A DNA stretch of 64,000 nt from Rhizophagus irregularis (lineage: Eukaryota; Glomeromycota; Glomeromycetes; Glomerales; Glomeraceae). Both the position numbers and the translations under genes were made by a program. Shown in pieces: positions 1 to 13,960 of the stretch (within the stretch, counting starts at the first letter, position 1; each line of letters opens with the position of its first letter). The notes beneath the pieces are model-generated. The model had not been told where the DNA came from. It did not search any database and saw only the letters and a list, made by a program, of their open reading frames with translations. The DNA is taken from the NCBI RefSeq assembly GCF_026210795.1, contig NC_089447.1, positions 932,501-996,500 on the forward strand, written 5' to 3'.

Positions 1-2807
1 AACAAAATAAAGACATGAATTTATGGTTGTATTCTAATCAAAATTATTGTAAAAATTATTATTAATTAAAGAGAATACTATGTAATAATAATATAATTAA
101 TAAATAAATTATATACAAATAAATAAATATTTTAAATAAATAAATATATAATAAATAAATAAAATTAATAAATAAATATTAAAAAATTCTTCATTTTACT
201 GAAAAAAAAATTTGTTATAAAAAAATCTGTTATATTGAGTAGTATTTTATATATGCAATTTACTCACTTTACTTCATATTACATTATACACTATACAGTA
301 AATAAATAGTAATTTCGTTATATTAAGGGTTTTTTTCATATTTAAATCGGTATCACACTAAAAATCCATTATATCATGTTATTCGCTATATCGAAGTTCA
401 TTGTAAAGAGAGGTGACTGTACTTTAAAAATAAATTATACAATATAAATAAATAAAATTTTAAATTTCAGATTTTATTATATATAAATAATTATTACTAT
501 AATAGTATTTTGCAAATAATTCAGTTAAATCGAATCAATTCAAATTTGATTTAGGTTTGGTTTGATTCAATTTGATAGTTTTTGAATTTGAATCAAAAAA
601 CAAAATTTAATTTGATTTTAAATCAAATTTGAATCAAATTTATTTGATTTGATCAAACTCAAATCAAACTGAATCAAATCTGAATTGTTTGAATCTAAAT
701 TAAATCGTCAAATCAAATCAAATTGTCAAATCAAATTAAATTATTAAATCATCAAATTGTCAAATTGAATTAAATTATCAAATTATTAAATTGTCAAATT
801 GTCAAATCGAATGTAATCAAATTGTCAAATTGAATTAAATCTCAAATTGAATTAAACTAAATTAACTTGAATCTCAAACTTATTAAACTTTATTTAATTC
901 AAATCAGATTGAATCTAAATCAAATCAAATCAAATCAAATTTTAAATCAGATTTGAATAATTTGAATTTAAATTTAAAATTTTTAGATTTGATTTGACCA
1001 AATTAAATTCAAATTTAAACTGATTCAATTTAATTTGATTTGTGAGAAACATTACACCATAATAAATCATTGCTATTAGATCTGTATTGGCAAAATTATT
1101 GCATTTTAAAATTTTGTACTAAATTAAATCAATATTAATAATTGCAAATATTAATTTGGCTATAACTCTTGTATTACTTAAAATTATGCTGTATTGCTTT
1201 AACCATTAATTTTAAAGACATTAATCTATAACTCATAAAAGTTTCAAGTTTTATCCAAATTTCTGTAGTTTGCCCAAAGTTTCAAATTCTGATTAAGAAA
1301 TAATCAGCATATATTAATTAATTGAAAAATTCAGCCTAAACCTAACTTTGGCATTACATTTTATTTTGCCATAAAATTTTTATATTAAACTGTTAATACT
1401 TTAAACTATTAAATAAAATAATTTAATGTGATTTTTTTACACATTTATGGTTTGAAATAATGCTTCAAAGTTAAATGTGATGTCACATATATTATAATTG
1501 GTAAGTGATTGGTATGTAATAATAAACATGTCTGATATGCTGATTAGATAGTAAAGAAAATACTAGTAGTTTAGATAATAGATAATATGAAGTAGCAAGA
1601 AAAGAACTGAATACAGATGAGAATGATGATTACATTCTTCACAGATTTTACATCTATATTCCATTTTCTAAAAATACTATGCCATTAGATCAGCTGAAAT
1701 TCTCCATCTTTTTTATTCTATTATATGAATCTAACCAATCACTACGTCTATAATATATGTGGATATAAAAAAATGCTAATTATATATTATTTAGAATATC
1801 ACTAAACTGCAAAGCAATTCAGATGATATTTCAACATCCCTATCCAATAACTTTATGCTTCAATTGTTTCATATAAATAAAATAAATAAACTCAATAAGC
1901 TATTTATTAACATAGTATTTTACAATAAAATTTAATATAAAAAAATTTAGTATAATACTAAATAACGACGTAATGCATCAAGATTTCCTTATAATAATTA
2001 ATATTCACGTGATAATAATGATAGTCACGTGATAATTATTCGGATACAAAGAACGTGAAATTAATAATAACTAAACAAGGAAATTATAAATAAATCTGTA
2101 TGATTTATTACTATTGATACCGTTAACCGTTAGCCGTTATAATAAAGGTTACATACGAGTAATGCAAATTAATGCACGCTTAAAATTAAAAAGAAGATTC
2201 AAACAAGGAGTTTAGAAAACGAATTAGTAAATCCATTAACATTTAAAACAAAGATATATTTAAATATCAATAATATCGAGAGAGAGAGAGGAGGTAATAA
2301 AAAGTAATAAAGAAAAAAAAAGAAAAAAATATAATGTAATTGTATTTATTACTCTATAAGGAAGCATGCATTGTGTAATAGCGTGGTATAACTCGCGTCT
2401 TCTTTAGGCTGTTATTCTGTTATTTCTCGTTCAATAATTGTTACACATTTGTTTCTTTGAACAAAAAAATCCTTTTTAAATAAGGTTTATAGATTTGCAA
2501 CCAAAAAAAACAAAAAAAAAAATTATTATTATTAATTTCTTTTTTTTTGAATAATGAACTTAACAAAGAACAAGTGATAATTCCCAAATTGGTCGAACAG
2601 CTTCAAGAATAAAGAGTTAAATAATTTAAAGAATAAAGAATATAATAATAATTTTTTTTTGTTACGCAAAATTCATTTTCAGATACAAATAGCCCCGCTT
2701 TTTACGCTTTTTTCCATTCAACAATTCAACAATATCAAGTAAAATTCATATTATTCTCAACTCTACAAACAAACAAATTCTTCATCTCTAAATTTATCTT
2801 TTTAAAA
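1..2807. other. AT-rich spacer without recognisable genes
   Basis: No convincing coding region is visible on either strand. The stretch has short ATAAATAAAT runs at 60-180, a degenerate TCAAAT/ATTTGA repeat field at about 530-1050 (listed separately), a GA microsatellite near 2280 and poly-A/T tracts up to the small ORF at 2808. The last 200 bases could hold the promoter and 5' UTR of that ORF. Confidence 0.6.
530..1050. repeat. Degenerate TCAAAT / ATTTGA short-period repeat
   Basis: About 500 bases are built almost wholly from variants of TTTGATTTGA, its complement TCAAATCAAA, and AAATTGTCAAATTG. Both orientations are interleaved, so the tract is rich in small palindromes. It has no ORF. 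Its origin cannot be told from the sequence; expansion of a simple repeat is the plainest reading. Confidence 0.7.
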
Positions 2808-3050
2808 ATGTCTTCAGCTGATACCAAAACTCTCATCTATGACACTCTTAAAACATTAAACGCTTCTACCGAAGATTCAAAAAACGATTTTTTCAATAAG
2901 GATTTTTATGTCCCCGATTCTTTTTCTACTTATTTCAGTGGTGTTATTTCTGAACAAGATATTCAAGATGCTATTAATCAACTTCAACAAGAAAGAAGAA
3001 AAGAATCCGAAAAGAAAGGAAAAAATAATCAAACCGAAAATTCTAAATAA
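2808..3050 (+). CDS. Small hypothetical protein, 80 aa
   Basis: This is an intronless ORF starting at ATG with an A-rich upstream context (TTTAAAAATG). The protein is not recognised. It has an acidic, polar N-terminal half containing FYVPDSFSTYF, a short helix-like stretch ISEQDIQDAINQL, and a Lys/Glu/Asn-rich tail. No signal peptide or membrane segment is seen. Codon use looks like the real genes nearby and the start is preceded by a pyrimidine/AT-rich leader, so it is plausibly expressed. It could also be one exon of a longer gene, although no in-frame splice site is needed. It lies about 760 bases from the 3' end of the convergent RNA-binding protein gene. Confidence 0.5.
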   Translation: MSSADTKTLIYDTLKTLNASTEDSKNDFFNKDFYVPDSFSTYFSGVISEQDIQDAINQLQQERRKESEKKGKNNQTENSK

Positions 3051-3812
3051 AGAAACCAGAAAATTTATTAAAAAATGAAACTTTTGAAGTTTTATAAATA
3101 ATTAGATAATAGATTTGCATTTTTCAACCAATTTAATTCATATATACATATCATACATATTTTCACTCTTTACAACACGCATTATCACATTTGTAATTTT
3201 ATACTTTTTGTACGATACAACTATCCAAAAATATATAAAATAGATTTTTTTTTTCCTTTTATTGTAATTTAAATATATTTTTATGGTATCATTACTATCT
3301 TTATTTGTATTATTATCTCATTATTTATAACTATTACCACCATATAAAGCAAAATACAACATGTAATTAAATTTTAAAGAAAATAAATTATGGAAATTTA
3401 ACCTTAACTTAATTTGTCACAATGTGTCACATCCTTCTATCTATTTTTAACATAATATTTGTAATATAACACACCCTGTGTTTTTATCGGTTCGGGTATG
3501 CTAATATTATAACCTTTGTTTAAAAATAAAATCTCGACTTATCAGAATCGGATGGTAAATTATGCTTACAATTCTTATATATTTGTTTATTTGTTTATTT
3601 AAAATTTTAAATGTTCATGGCATGGAAATTTGTTATACGTTATATTACAAATTCATTGTAATTTCGCTAAGTGGATTGAAATTAGTAATACACTATAATT
3701 CGAATAAATTCTTTGTTATCAAAAGCAAGTATTAAAAATCCATTTCTAAATTTCGTTGGATAATCTTCTCATCTCATTAAAAAAAAATAATCATTAAAAT
3801 CTTTTTTTCTCA
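3051..3812. other. Convergent intergenic spacer
   Basis: These 760 AT-rich bases lie between the stop of the 80-aa ORF (plus) and the stop of the RBMX2-like gene (minus). No coding signal, structured repeat or RNA gene was seen. It presumably carries the 3' UTRs and poly-A sites of both genes. Confidence 0.6.
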
Positions 3813-5349
3813 CTAATATCTTTCACTTCTTCTCCTATCTCTATCAACACTTCTACTTCTACTCCGTCGATTATTTCTACCATTATCATGACGATCATAA
3901 CGACCATGACGACCATGACGATCATAACGATCATGATTATGCGAAGGAGGGGGTGACCTACCATATCTTTGTCTATGACCTCTCCCGGAATAATATCTTT
4001 CCTTTGATCTAGAACGTGACCTTCTTGTAACTCTTCTTGATCTTCCAACATCTGATTGTGAATCTCTTCCTCTAAAATCTTTATTATCTACTTTTTCTTT
4101 ATCATGATTTCGTTCTAGATCATGTCCACGGTCATACCGACTTTTAGATCTTGAACGCGACCTATCCCGTGTTACATCTTTAGCACGCTCATCACGGTCA
4201 TATTCATGTCTCCGAACATCATGCCCACTTGACCTAGAACGTGAACGTGACTTATTCCGAATATAACTTTCAGAACGCTTATTCTGTTCAAGATCTCGCT
4301 CATTACTTCGTGATCGTGATCTTTTCTTTGTAACCTCTCTTTCTTCACCTATTTCTTCATCTTTATTTCTTTTTTTTTTCTTTTCTTTTTTAGCCTTTTT
4401 TTTAGCCTTCTTTTTTTCTTTCTTTAATTTCTTGATAATATACTCTCTCATTGGATCATCTGGATCAACTTTGTCCTCGAAATTTTCTGAATCTTCGGTA
4501 TCTGACCCAGATATAGATTCATCATCACCTGGAAAAAACATCAAGGTTAAATAAACGAATTTTTTAAAAGATAAAGTATAAAAAAAATAAAAACATCAGC
4601 CACCTCTAAGCAAAGGTGGAGCAGCATTCATTCCAGTCCTCTTTTCTCCATCTTTCGTCTCAGCACTTGCATGATCAACTCGTAAGGTACGACCAAGAAG
4701 CTATGATAATTAAAAAAAAAAAATTATTAATGTTACCCTCATATATTACTATTTATTAAAACTTCATGGTATTTATGTAAAATGGGCAATTGGAAAGGAC
4801 CTGCTCGAAAAGAATAGTCAGAGACCATTTATATAAAAGCTTGATAATGCAATTAATTTAAATATACAAACTTACCGTAAAATTATTTAAATTATCAACA
4901 GCTAAAATTGTACTTCTTTGATCTTCATACCTTAAAAAAGCAAAACCTTTAGATTCGCCAGTTTGTTTATTTCGAACTAATTGAAGATCGAGAACTTCTC
5001 CAAATCTATAAAGGAACCATTAAAAGGTTTATCAAAAATTATTAAGTTCAAAATATTATTGATATAATAAACTAACTAGATATTTAAAAGCTTTGGCTTA
5101 CTGAGAAAAAATAGTAATTATATCTCCCTCTGTCAAATCATAAGGTATATTTCCGATAAAAATATAAGGTGAGTCTTTATACTGTGCATGCCAGGAAGCC
5201 GAAGTAGAAATGTTTCGGTCTATTTCTCCGGCATTTATTCGATGAATTTCCTTAGTTACACTATAAAATGGAAATGTGAAGAATTAAACAATTTATGAAA
5301 GAAAAATAAGGATCAATTTAAATTTATTTCAGTCGCGAACTTACTTCAT
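3813..5349 (-). CDS. RBMX2/Ist3 (Snu17)-like RRM splicing factor with SR-rich tail
   Basis: Five exons join in frame to 368 aa: 5345-5349, 5102-5260, 4876-5005, 4604-4700 and 3813-4528. The first exon is only ATGAA. The N-terminus contains NAGEIDR and SWHAQYKDSPYIFIGNIPY, which is diagnostic of the RBMX2/Ist3 family. One RRM follows (about residues 32-110) with RNP2 IFIGNI and RNP1 KGFAFLRY, then LGRTLRVDHA. The C-terminal 240 residues hold an acidic patch, a Lys-rich block and many RS/RSRSRS repeats. In yeast and man this protein joins the RES complex of the activated spliceosome and helps retain and splice pre-mRNA (family knowledge). Assignment is firm; the RS tail is longer than in yeast Ist3 and nearer to the animal RBMX2 type. 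Its start lies 170 bases from the divergent Vps34 start, which suggests a shared promoter. Confidence 0.9.
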
Positions 5350-5519
5350 AGTTAAGATATGCAAATATGAATCAAGCCCAAAATAATACCTCACTACAGT
5401 TATGCTGCGCCATTCGATTAGGCTTATCCAATCAAAATTTGAGGCAAAAATGATTTCGGTAAATCATAAATCATTATTTCTTATCCTCTTTCTCTTGAAT
5501 ATTTAACACAACTGAAAGG
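5350..5519. promoter_or_regulatory. Short divergent promoter between RBMX2-like and Vps34 genes
   Basis: Only 170 bases separate the two head-to-head ATGs. The interval contains TTATCCAATCA, a CCAAT-type box, at about 5425-5435. No clear TATA box is placed for either gene. Shared regulation is inferred from the arrangement and is not shown. Confidence 0.4.
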
Positions 5520-9410
<3,891 letters not shown>

Positions 9411-10275
9411 AAGTATACAGTATATAGAATATATAATATTCATATTAATTATTGATTATTTATTTAAATATACTAGAGACATCTGTTTTCAAATTTGTAA
9501 ATGTAACTATAAGAATTAAATTGACATTATTATTATAGTAATATTATAAAAAATATTACAATATTGATTTAATAAGAAAAGGTAATATGGTAGAATTGGC
9601 AAAGGTTTATTGTAATTAAACTGAGTTTTATGTTCTTTATTTAATTCATTTATATCTTATACTATATTATTTACTTTGATAGCTTTATTTAAAGTTTAAT
9701 AAGTTTATTTGTAATTTTAATTCAACATAATACATAGATTTCTTGCATCGTTTCTTATTTAACAAGTTCGCATAAACCTTTAATGTATGCCTCAAATAGA
9801 ATTCAATTCGTTCAGATTTCTCAGAAATAGATTCTAATAGGACAGGATTTTTAGAGTGATTCAAAAGACTTTGATACACCCTTTTAACCAGGCTATCTGG
9901 AAGTCTATCGATAATATGTTTATGGTTATAATGGAACATTTTATTAGATATAGTTTTGCACAAAAAAAAAGTTTGTATGCAAAAATTATACGATTGAATA
10001 AACAGCTGTTTGTTTTACAAGTTTTTATTTTTCTAAGCAAATATACTTAACGTGTGTGTTTTTATTTATTTTATATTGAAATTGCTAAGCAAATACAGGG
10101 TGAAGAAATATTAACCGGTATTATTTAAGAATTATTTAAGAATTATTTATATATAAATTTGAATTTTGTATTTTGAATTATTTTTGCACTTTCAATTTGG
10201 ACCCATAGCTAGAAAAATCGATTGTACAAGCCAATAGCAATTCCCGGTTTTGTATTTTGAATTATTTTTGCACTT
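9411..10275. other. Spacer downstream of Vps34 with one doubtful ORF
   Basis: This AT-rich spacer between two convergent 3' ends holds the doubtful minus-strand ORF 9685-9963 and the first unit of a tandem duplication (10164-10247), both listed separately. Nothing else was recognised. Confidence 0.5.
9685..9963 (-). CDS. Doubtful 92-aa ORF or gene fragment
   Basis: The ORF encodes a Lys/Leu-rich protein with RLPDSLVKRVYQSLLNHSK and SEKSERIEFYLRH. Codon use and amino-acid mix look more like coding sequence than the surrounding spacer, and the reading frame resists the local A/T bias. No family is recognised. It starts at an ATG in a poor context and lies antisense in the 3' region beyond Vps34. 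It may be a relic last exon of a lost gene, a small real gene, or chance. Confidence 0.3.
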   Translation of the reverse strand: MCKTISNKMFHYNHKHIIDRLPDSLVKRVYQSLLNHSKNPVLLESISEKSERIEFYLRHTLKVYANLLNKKRCKKSMYYVELKLQINLLNFK

Positions 10276-10342
10276 TCAATTTGGACCCATAGCTAAAAAA
10301 ATCGATTGTTGTAAATCGTACAAGTCAATAGCAATTCCCGGT
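10164..10342. repeat. Tandem duplication spanning the 3' end of the Uma2-like gene
   Basis: Two direct units, about 10164-10247 and 10248-10342, share TTTTGTATTTTGAATTATTT, GGACCCATAGCTA and TAGCAATTCCCGGT. The second unit holds the final codons and stop of the minus-strand gene that ends at 10276. The first is a near copy lying beyond that stop, and it lacks about ten bases (TTGTAAATCG) present in the second. The high identity points to a recent local duplication. Confidence 0.8.
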
Positions 10343-11811
10343 CCTTGAAGAGGATAGGGAACTTGAGGTTGAGGAGGTCCTTGGGGTTGAGGAGGTCCTT
10401 GAGGTTGAGGGAGAGGTTGTGAAGAGACAACAGCATGAAACGAAGGAATAGGTTGTTGACAACCAGCATATATACAACTACAATCGATTGTAAGCCATTT
10501 CATATGAGGACCATCGCAAAAGAAACTCTCCATGCCATTGGAAAATACAGATCCGAACTCAATCTGAAAGTGACAAATAACGTGAGCTAAACAAGCAAAA
10601 AAAATAATAACAATGTAAAAACACACCAATCCTACCTCTTCAATTGCATCAAATGATGTAGCATTTGGGTTCTGCTGAAGAGTTGCAGTCCGACAAAATT
10701 TTAGGCACTGTCAAGAATACAAAAGAACAGATTAAGCAGATGAAATGTGAAGAAAAAAATCACAAAATTATACTAACCCGCATATGACGCAAAGGACGTC
10801 TAGTCGTCGTATTATGACGTCTTCTCATCCATCTACCTAATTTGATAACAATAACGTCTTCACACCGATTTGGTGCTAGCCAAACATCATTTATTTTATT
10901 CTTTACGTGCTGAAGTGTTTCTGAGCATGCGACTTCGAAAACTATTGTTGGCCATGGATTTCCCTAAAAAAAAAAAAAATATATATGAAATTCATATTTT
11001 TCATATCTAACAAATCAAATAGTTATATTAATAAATTATACAAACTCCTTGATCACAAGGATGTTGTGCTGCGATTTGTGGATTTAGTAGACGTCTGGGT
11101 ATATAACATTTGTCCGGCTCATCAAATCTTCTTGTTACAAGATTAGTGTATAAACCTGGATGAAATAAAATTAGTTTCAGCACAGCAAAATACGCAGGCT
11201 AAATTCTTATTGAGACTTACTTTTTGATCCCCATGCTTCTACACCATCTTGTGGTGTTGTATTATTATCGACACCTTTGTTAAACAGATAACCAAGTTTG
11301 CTGTTTGCAGATTCGTGATCACCGGAAGGTAACTCAATAATAGTTACAGTGCCGTGTTGATAGTCAAAGAACCTCCTATCATTATTAACTCGTTTTGCGA
11401 ACTGATTAAATGATGTGTCTCTTGCTATAATTAGAGGTAGTCTAACGAGGTAAATCAAACTTTAGCATGAGATAAATATAATGAGTGAATGATGGCGTTT
11501 TACCTTCTTTCATTAATATCTAGAAAACTTAAACCTAAAGAATCTTTTCTCAACCACCAATCCCTTTCTTGCTCGTTAGCCTCATTTATATCTGTATCTG
11601 TGTCACTAATTGATCCTGCGACACTATTTGTATCCATGTTCACAGATGCCAGGTCATAACTAGAGCTTTGGCTTAGACTGGAACTGAGTTTAAGCTGGCT
11701 AGTAGCTGCTGTAAGATCCATATTTTGACTGGCGATACGCTGTGACCGATGTTTTGAGGCATACGGTAACGAATATCTGGATATGTCAGAATCTTCAGCG
11801 GACAAATAAGT
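10276..11811 (-). CDS. Uma2-like (PD-(D/E)XK nuclease fold) protein, 5' end uncertain
   Basis: Six exons join in frame: coding up to 11504, then 11221-11441, 11046-11155, 10778-10963, 10636-10707 and 10276-10563. From the first in-frame ATG (11719-11721) this gives 364 aa; coding-like sequence runs on to about 11811 but has no ATG there. The middle region resembles the Uma2/DUF820 restriction-endonuclease-like family: LPLIIARDTSFNQF, ELPSGDHES, a PDKCYIP segment, GNPWPTIVFEVACSE, a following Lys and VIVIKLGRW, which fits the spacing of acidic and EV(A/L)S-type active-site residues. The N-terminus is Ser-rich and the C-terminus has a GPPQPQGPPQPQ proline/glutamine repeat. DNA cleavage is not shown, and in eukaryotes such proteins have no settled role. 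A copy of the 5' exon with an intact ATG lies at 13628-13711. Confidence 0.6.
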
Positions 11812-12475
11812 ACGTTTTGGTTTATTGGGTTTATTGGAGGTGTTATCACCGATTTAGTTTGGAGTGATAACTAACGTCAGAGATGTCAATTTAAACAATT
11901 GTGACAAAAAGGCCAAATAATAAAATGATAAGTGTTTTGATAATATGGCAATAAAATATAAGAGTATCGCTAATAATTCTCAATAGAAAATTAATAATGA
12001 TGGTAAACGTTTCTTAAAGATAGGAATCTATCAAACAAATAATGACAAACACAAGGGTAAAACAAATAAAACACACAAAAAGTTTACTACAAAAAAAACT
12101 AACAAACAAATCACAGAAAAACACAATACTTTGGATAACACAATCTAAACTCACTGTTAGATTTACCCAGGTGTTAACAATCTTTATTCAAAAGAAAATA
12201 TTGCTCTATATATGTTTTACACTTTCACACATGACAGTTTGAACTTATCAATATTATCCTATTATACTAATATGATTAATTAATCAATTGTCCTTTTTCC
12301 ATTGCAATTATCTGCAAAAACCTTTCCATTACCATTTCGTATAAGTTCTATGTGTCTATATGATTCATCAACTATGTAAAGTTCAAGAAACTTCTTTAGC
12401 TAAACTAATAAAGCAATTTTCTAAGATTATAATAATTAAACTGATACTTATAATTGAATACTTACGAGTCAAAAG
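11812..12475. other. Spacer between Uma2-like gene and transposon
   Basis: This AT-rich sequence has an A-rich stretch at 12042-12130 that makes a meaningless Lys/Thr-rich ORF. No acceptor splice site or ATG that could supply a better start for the Uma2-like gene was found within its open frame, which closes at a TAA near 11866 on the minus strand. Confidence 0.5.
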
Positions 12476-12477
12476 TA

Positions 12478-13437
12478 CAGTCAACTCTCTTTATAGTCAC
12501 ACATTTGGGACAGTCCATATTTGGTGATTATAAAGAGATGTGACTATATAAAAAATTTCTTATATTAGTATATCATAATTCCGGCCAAAAATTAACATAA
12601 TTTTAGCCAAAATTATACTCAAAACTTTATTGTATCATAACTCACCAATATTAATCGTAGAGAGATGATCTTACCGCCATTTGATTTGTCTTGATGAGAC
12701 GGTTCTAATGGTATAAAATACATAGAAATCCAATCACTAGATTAATTTCCGAAATTAAAAAAATATTAATGGTTTTTGTGTAATAACTCTGCCAATATTG
12801 ATCCTAGAGAGACAATCTTAATACCATTCGATTCGTCTTAATGCGGCGAATCTAATGGTATAAAATACATTGAAATCCAATCACTAGATCAATTTCCGAA
12901 ATTAAAAAATATTAAATGGTTTTTAAGTAGTAACTCCGTCAATATTGATCACAGAGAGATGAGTTTACCACCATTCGATTCGCCTTGATGAGGCGATTCC
13001 AACGAGCTATTAATCGTCTTTTTACAATCACTAGGTACCGAGAAATTTAGCAAAATGTTAAATGGCGCAGTAAACGTAAATCAAGAAATATAATAATGCC
13101 GATGCTTAACATTTTGTTGAATAACTCATCAGCCAGTGATCGCAAAAGGATAAAACTACCACCATTCGATTCATCTCAGTGAGACGATTCTAACAAGCTA
13201 TGATACATCTTTGTACGATTATTAGATGCCAAGTTATTTAATATATTCTTTATATAACTGTAATTATAAATGGTTCTTTTTAATATAAGATTTTTGAGGA
13301 TAGGTGTGATAGTGACTATAGATAGATTGTGACTATATAGGATAGTTTTTAATAATAAAGTGTTTTGAACATTCAACTGGTGTGACTATATAGTAGAATG
13401 TGACTATAACGGGAGTGACTATAGAGGGAGTTGACTG
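12478..13437. mobile_element. Non-autonomous TA-flanked DNA transposon (Tc1/mariner-pogo type), 960 bp
   Basis: The left end is CAGTCAACTCTCTTTATAGT and the right end, read inward, is CAGTCAACTCCCTCTATAGT. These form inverted repeats of about 23 bp with only a few mismatches, directly bounded by TA at 12476-12477 and 13438-13439. CAGT termini and a TA target duplication are typical of the Tc1/mariner superfamily. GTGACTATA motifs recur next to both ends, most densely on the right (about 13310-13430). These may be transposase-binding sites. No transposase ORF is present, so movement would need an enzyme made elsewhere. The interior is made of diverged tandem units (next entry). Confidence 0.85.
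12630..13230. repeat. Four diverged tandem units inside the 12.5-13.4 kb transposon
   Basis: Units start near 12639, 12784, 12932 and 13121. Each opens with a TAACTC-type start and, in the first three, a CAATATT(A/G)AT stretch, then (A/C)GAGAGA, a CCATT(C/T)GATT(C/T)(G/A)TC core and a GA(G/C)(A/G)CG(A/G)TTC block. The spacing is about 145, 148 and 190 bases. Divergence rises along the array. No coding potential is seen. Confidence 0.75.
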
Positions 13438-13627
13438 TACTAATAATACTAAAAATGGTTAATTAATGTAAATAACTAATAAAACTAAAATATATTATAA
13501 GAAATGTTTCATATTGTAATAAACTCAGCCATAATCATAGGATTTCTGCGTACTACATCATGTGACTTATTTGATCTTCAATTATTCTCATGGGTAACCC
13601 TAACAATAATCTTTAATTAATTCTATC
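13438..13627. other. Short spacer between transposon and exon relic
   Basis: This AT-rich sequence has no visible feature. Confidence 0.4.
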
Positions 13628-13711
13628 TTAAGCAAAAATTTTGGTAACAGAGGCATACTGTAACGAATATCCGGATACGTCAGAATCTTCAGCAGACGAA
13701 TAAGTTGACAT
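13628..13711 (-). pseudogene. Isolated copy of the Uma2-like gene's first exon
   Basis: The minus-strand ORF of 27 codons begins MSTYSSAEDSD and continues VSGYSLQYAS before leaving the similarity and stopping. It matches the sequence coding for TYLSAEDSDISRYSLPYAS at about 11750-11811 almost base for base, including GCTGAAGATTCTGAC. The rest of the gene is absent. The relic keeps an ATG at the position where the fuller gene reads AAACGT. It sits about 190 bases beyond the right end of the 960-bp transposon. Confidence 0.7.
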
Positions 13712-13714
13712 GTT

Positions 13715-13960
13715 GCACAATTTGGAAAAGATTTTCTATTTTGGAAAAGATTTTTTTTTTGGGAAAAAGAAAAAGATTTTTTTTTTGGATTTTTTTTTTG
13801 GGAAAAAGAAAAAGATTTTCTTTTTTTTTTTTTTTGTCTTTTTTGGAAAATATTTTTTTTTTGAAATAAGATTTTTTTTTTGGAAAAGAAAAAAGATTTT
13901 TTAAAAGGAAAAGAATTTTTTTTTTGAAAGATTTTTTTTTTATAGAGATTGAGATGTTAT
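13715..13960. repeat. Low-complexity GGAAAA/poly-T tract
   Basis: The tract has recurrent TTTTGGGAAAAAGAAAAAGA-like units embedded in poly-T. It yields spurious Phe/Lys-rich ORFs. It is probably a slippage-expanded simple repeat. Confidence 0.7.

Noticed and set aside
13710-13904. 64-aa plus-strand ORF rich in Phe and Lys
   Set aside because: It is a direct translation of a GGAAAA/poly-T simple repeat, with no domain and no normal composition.
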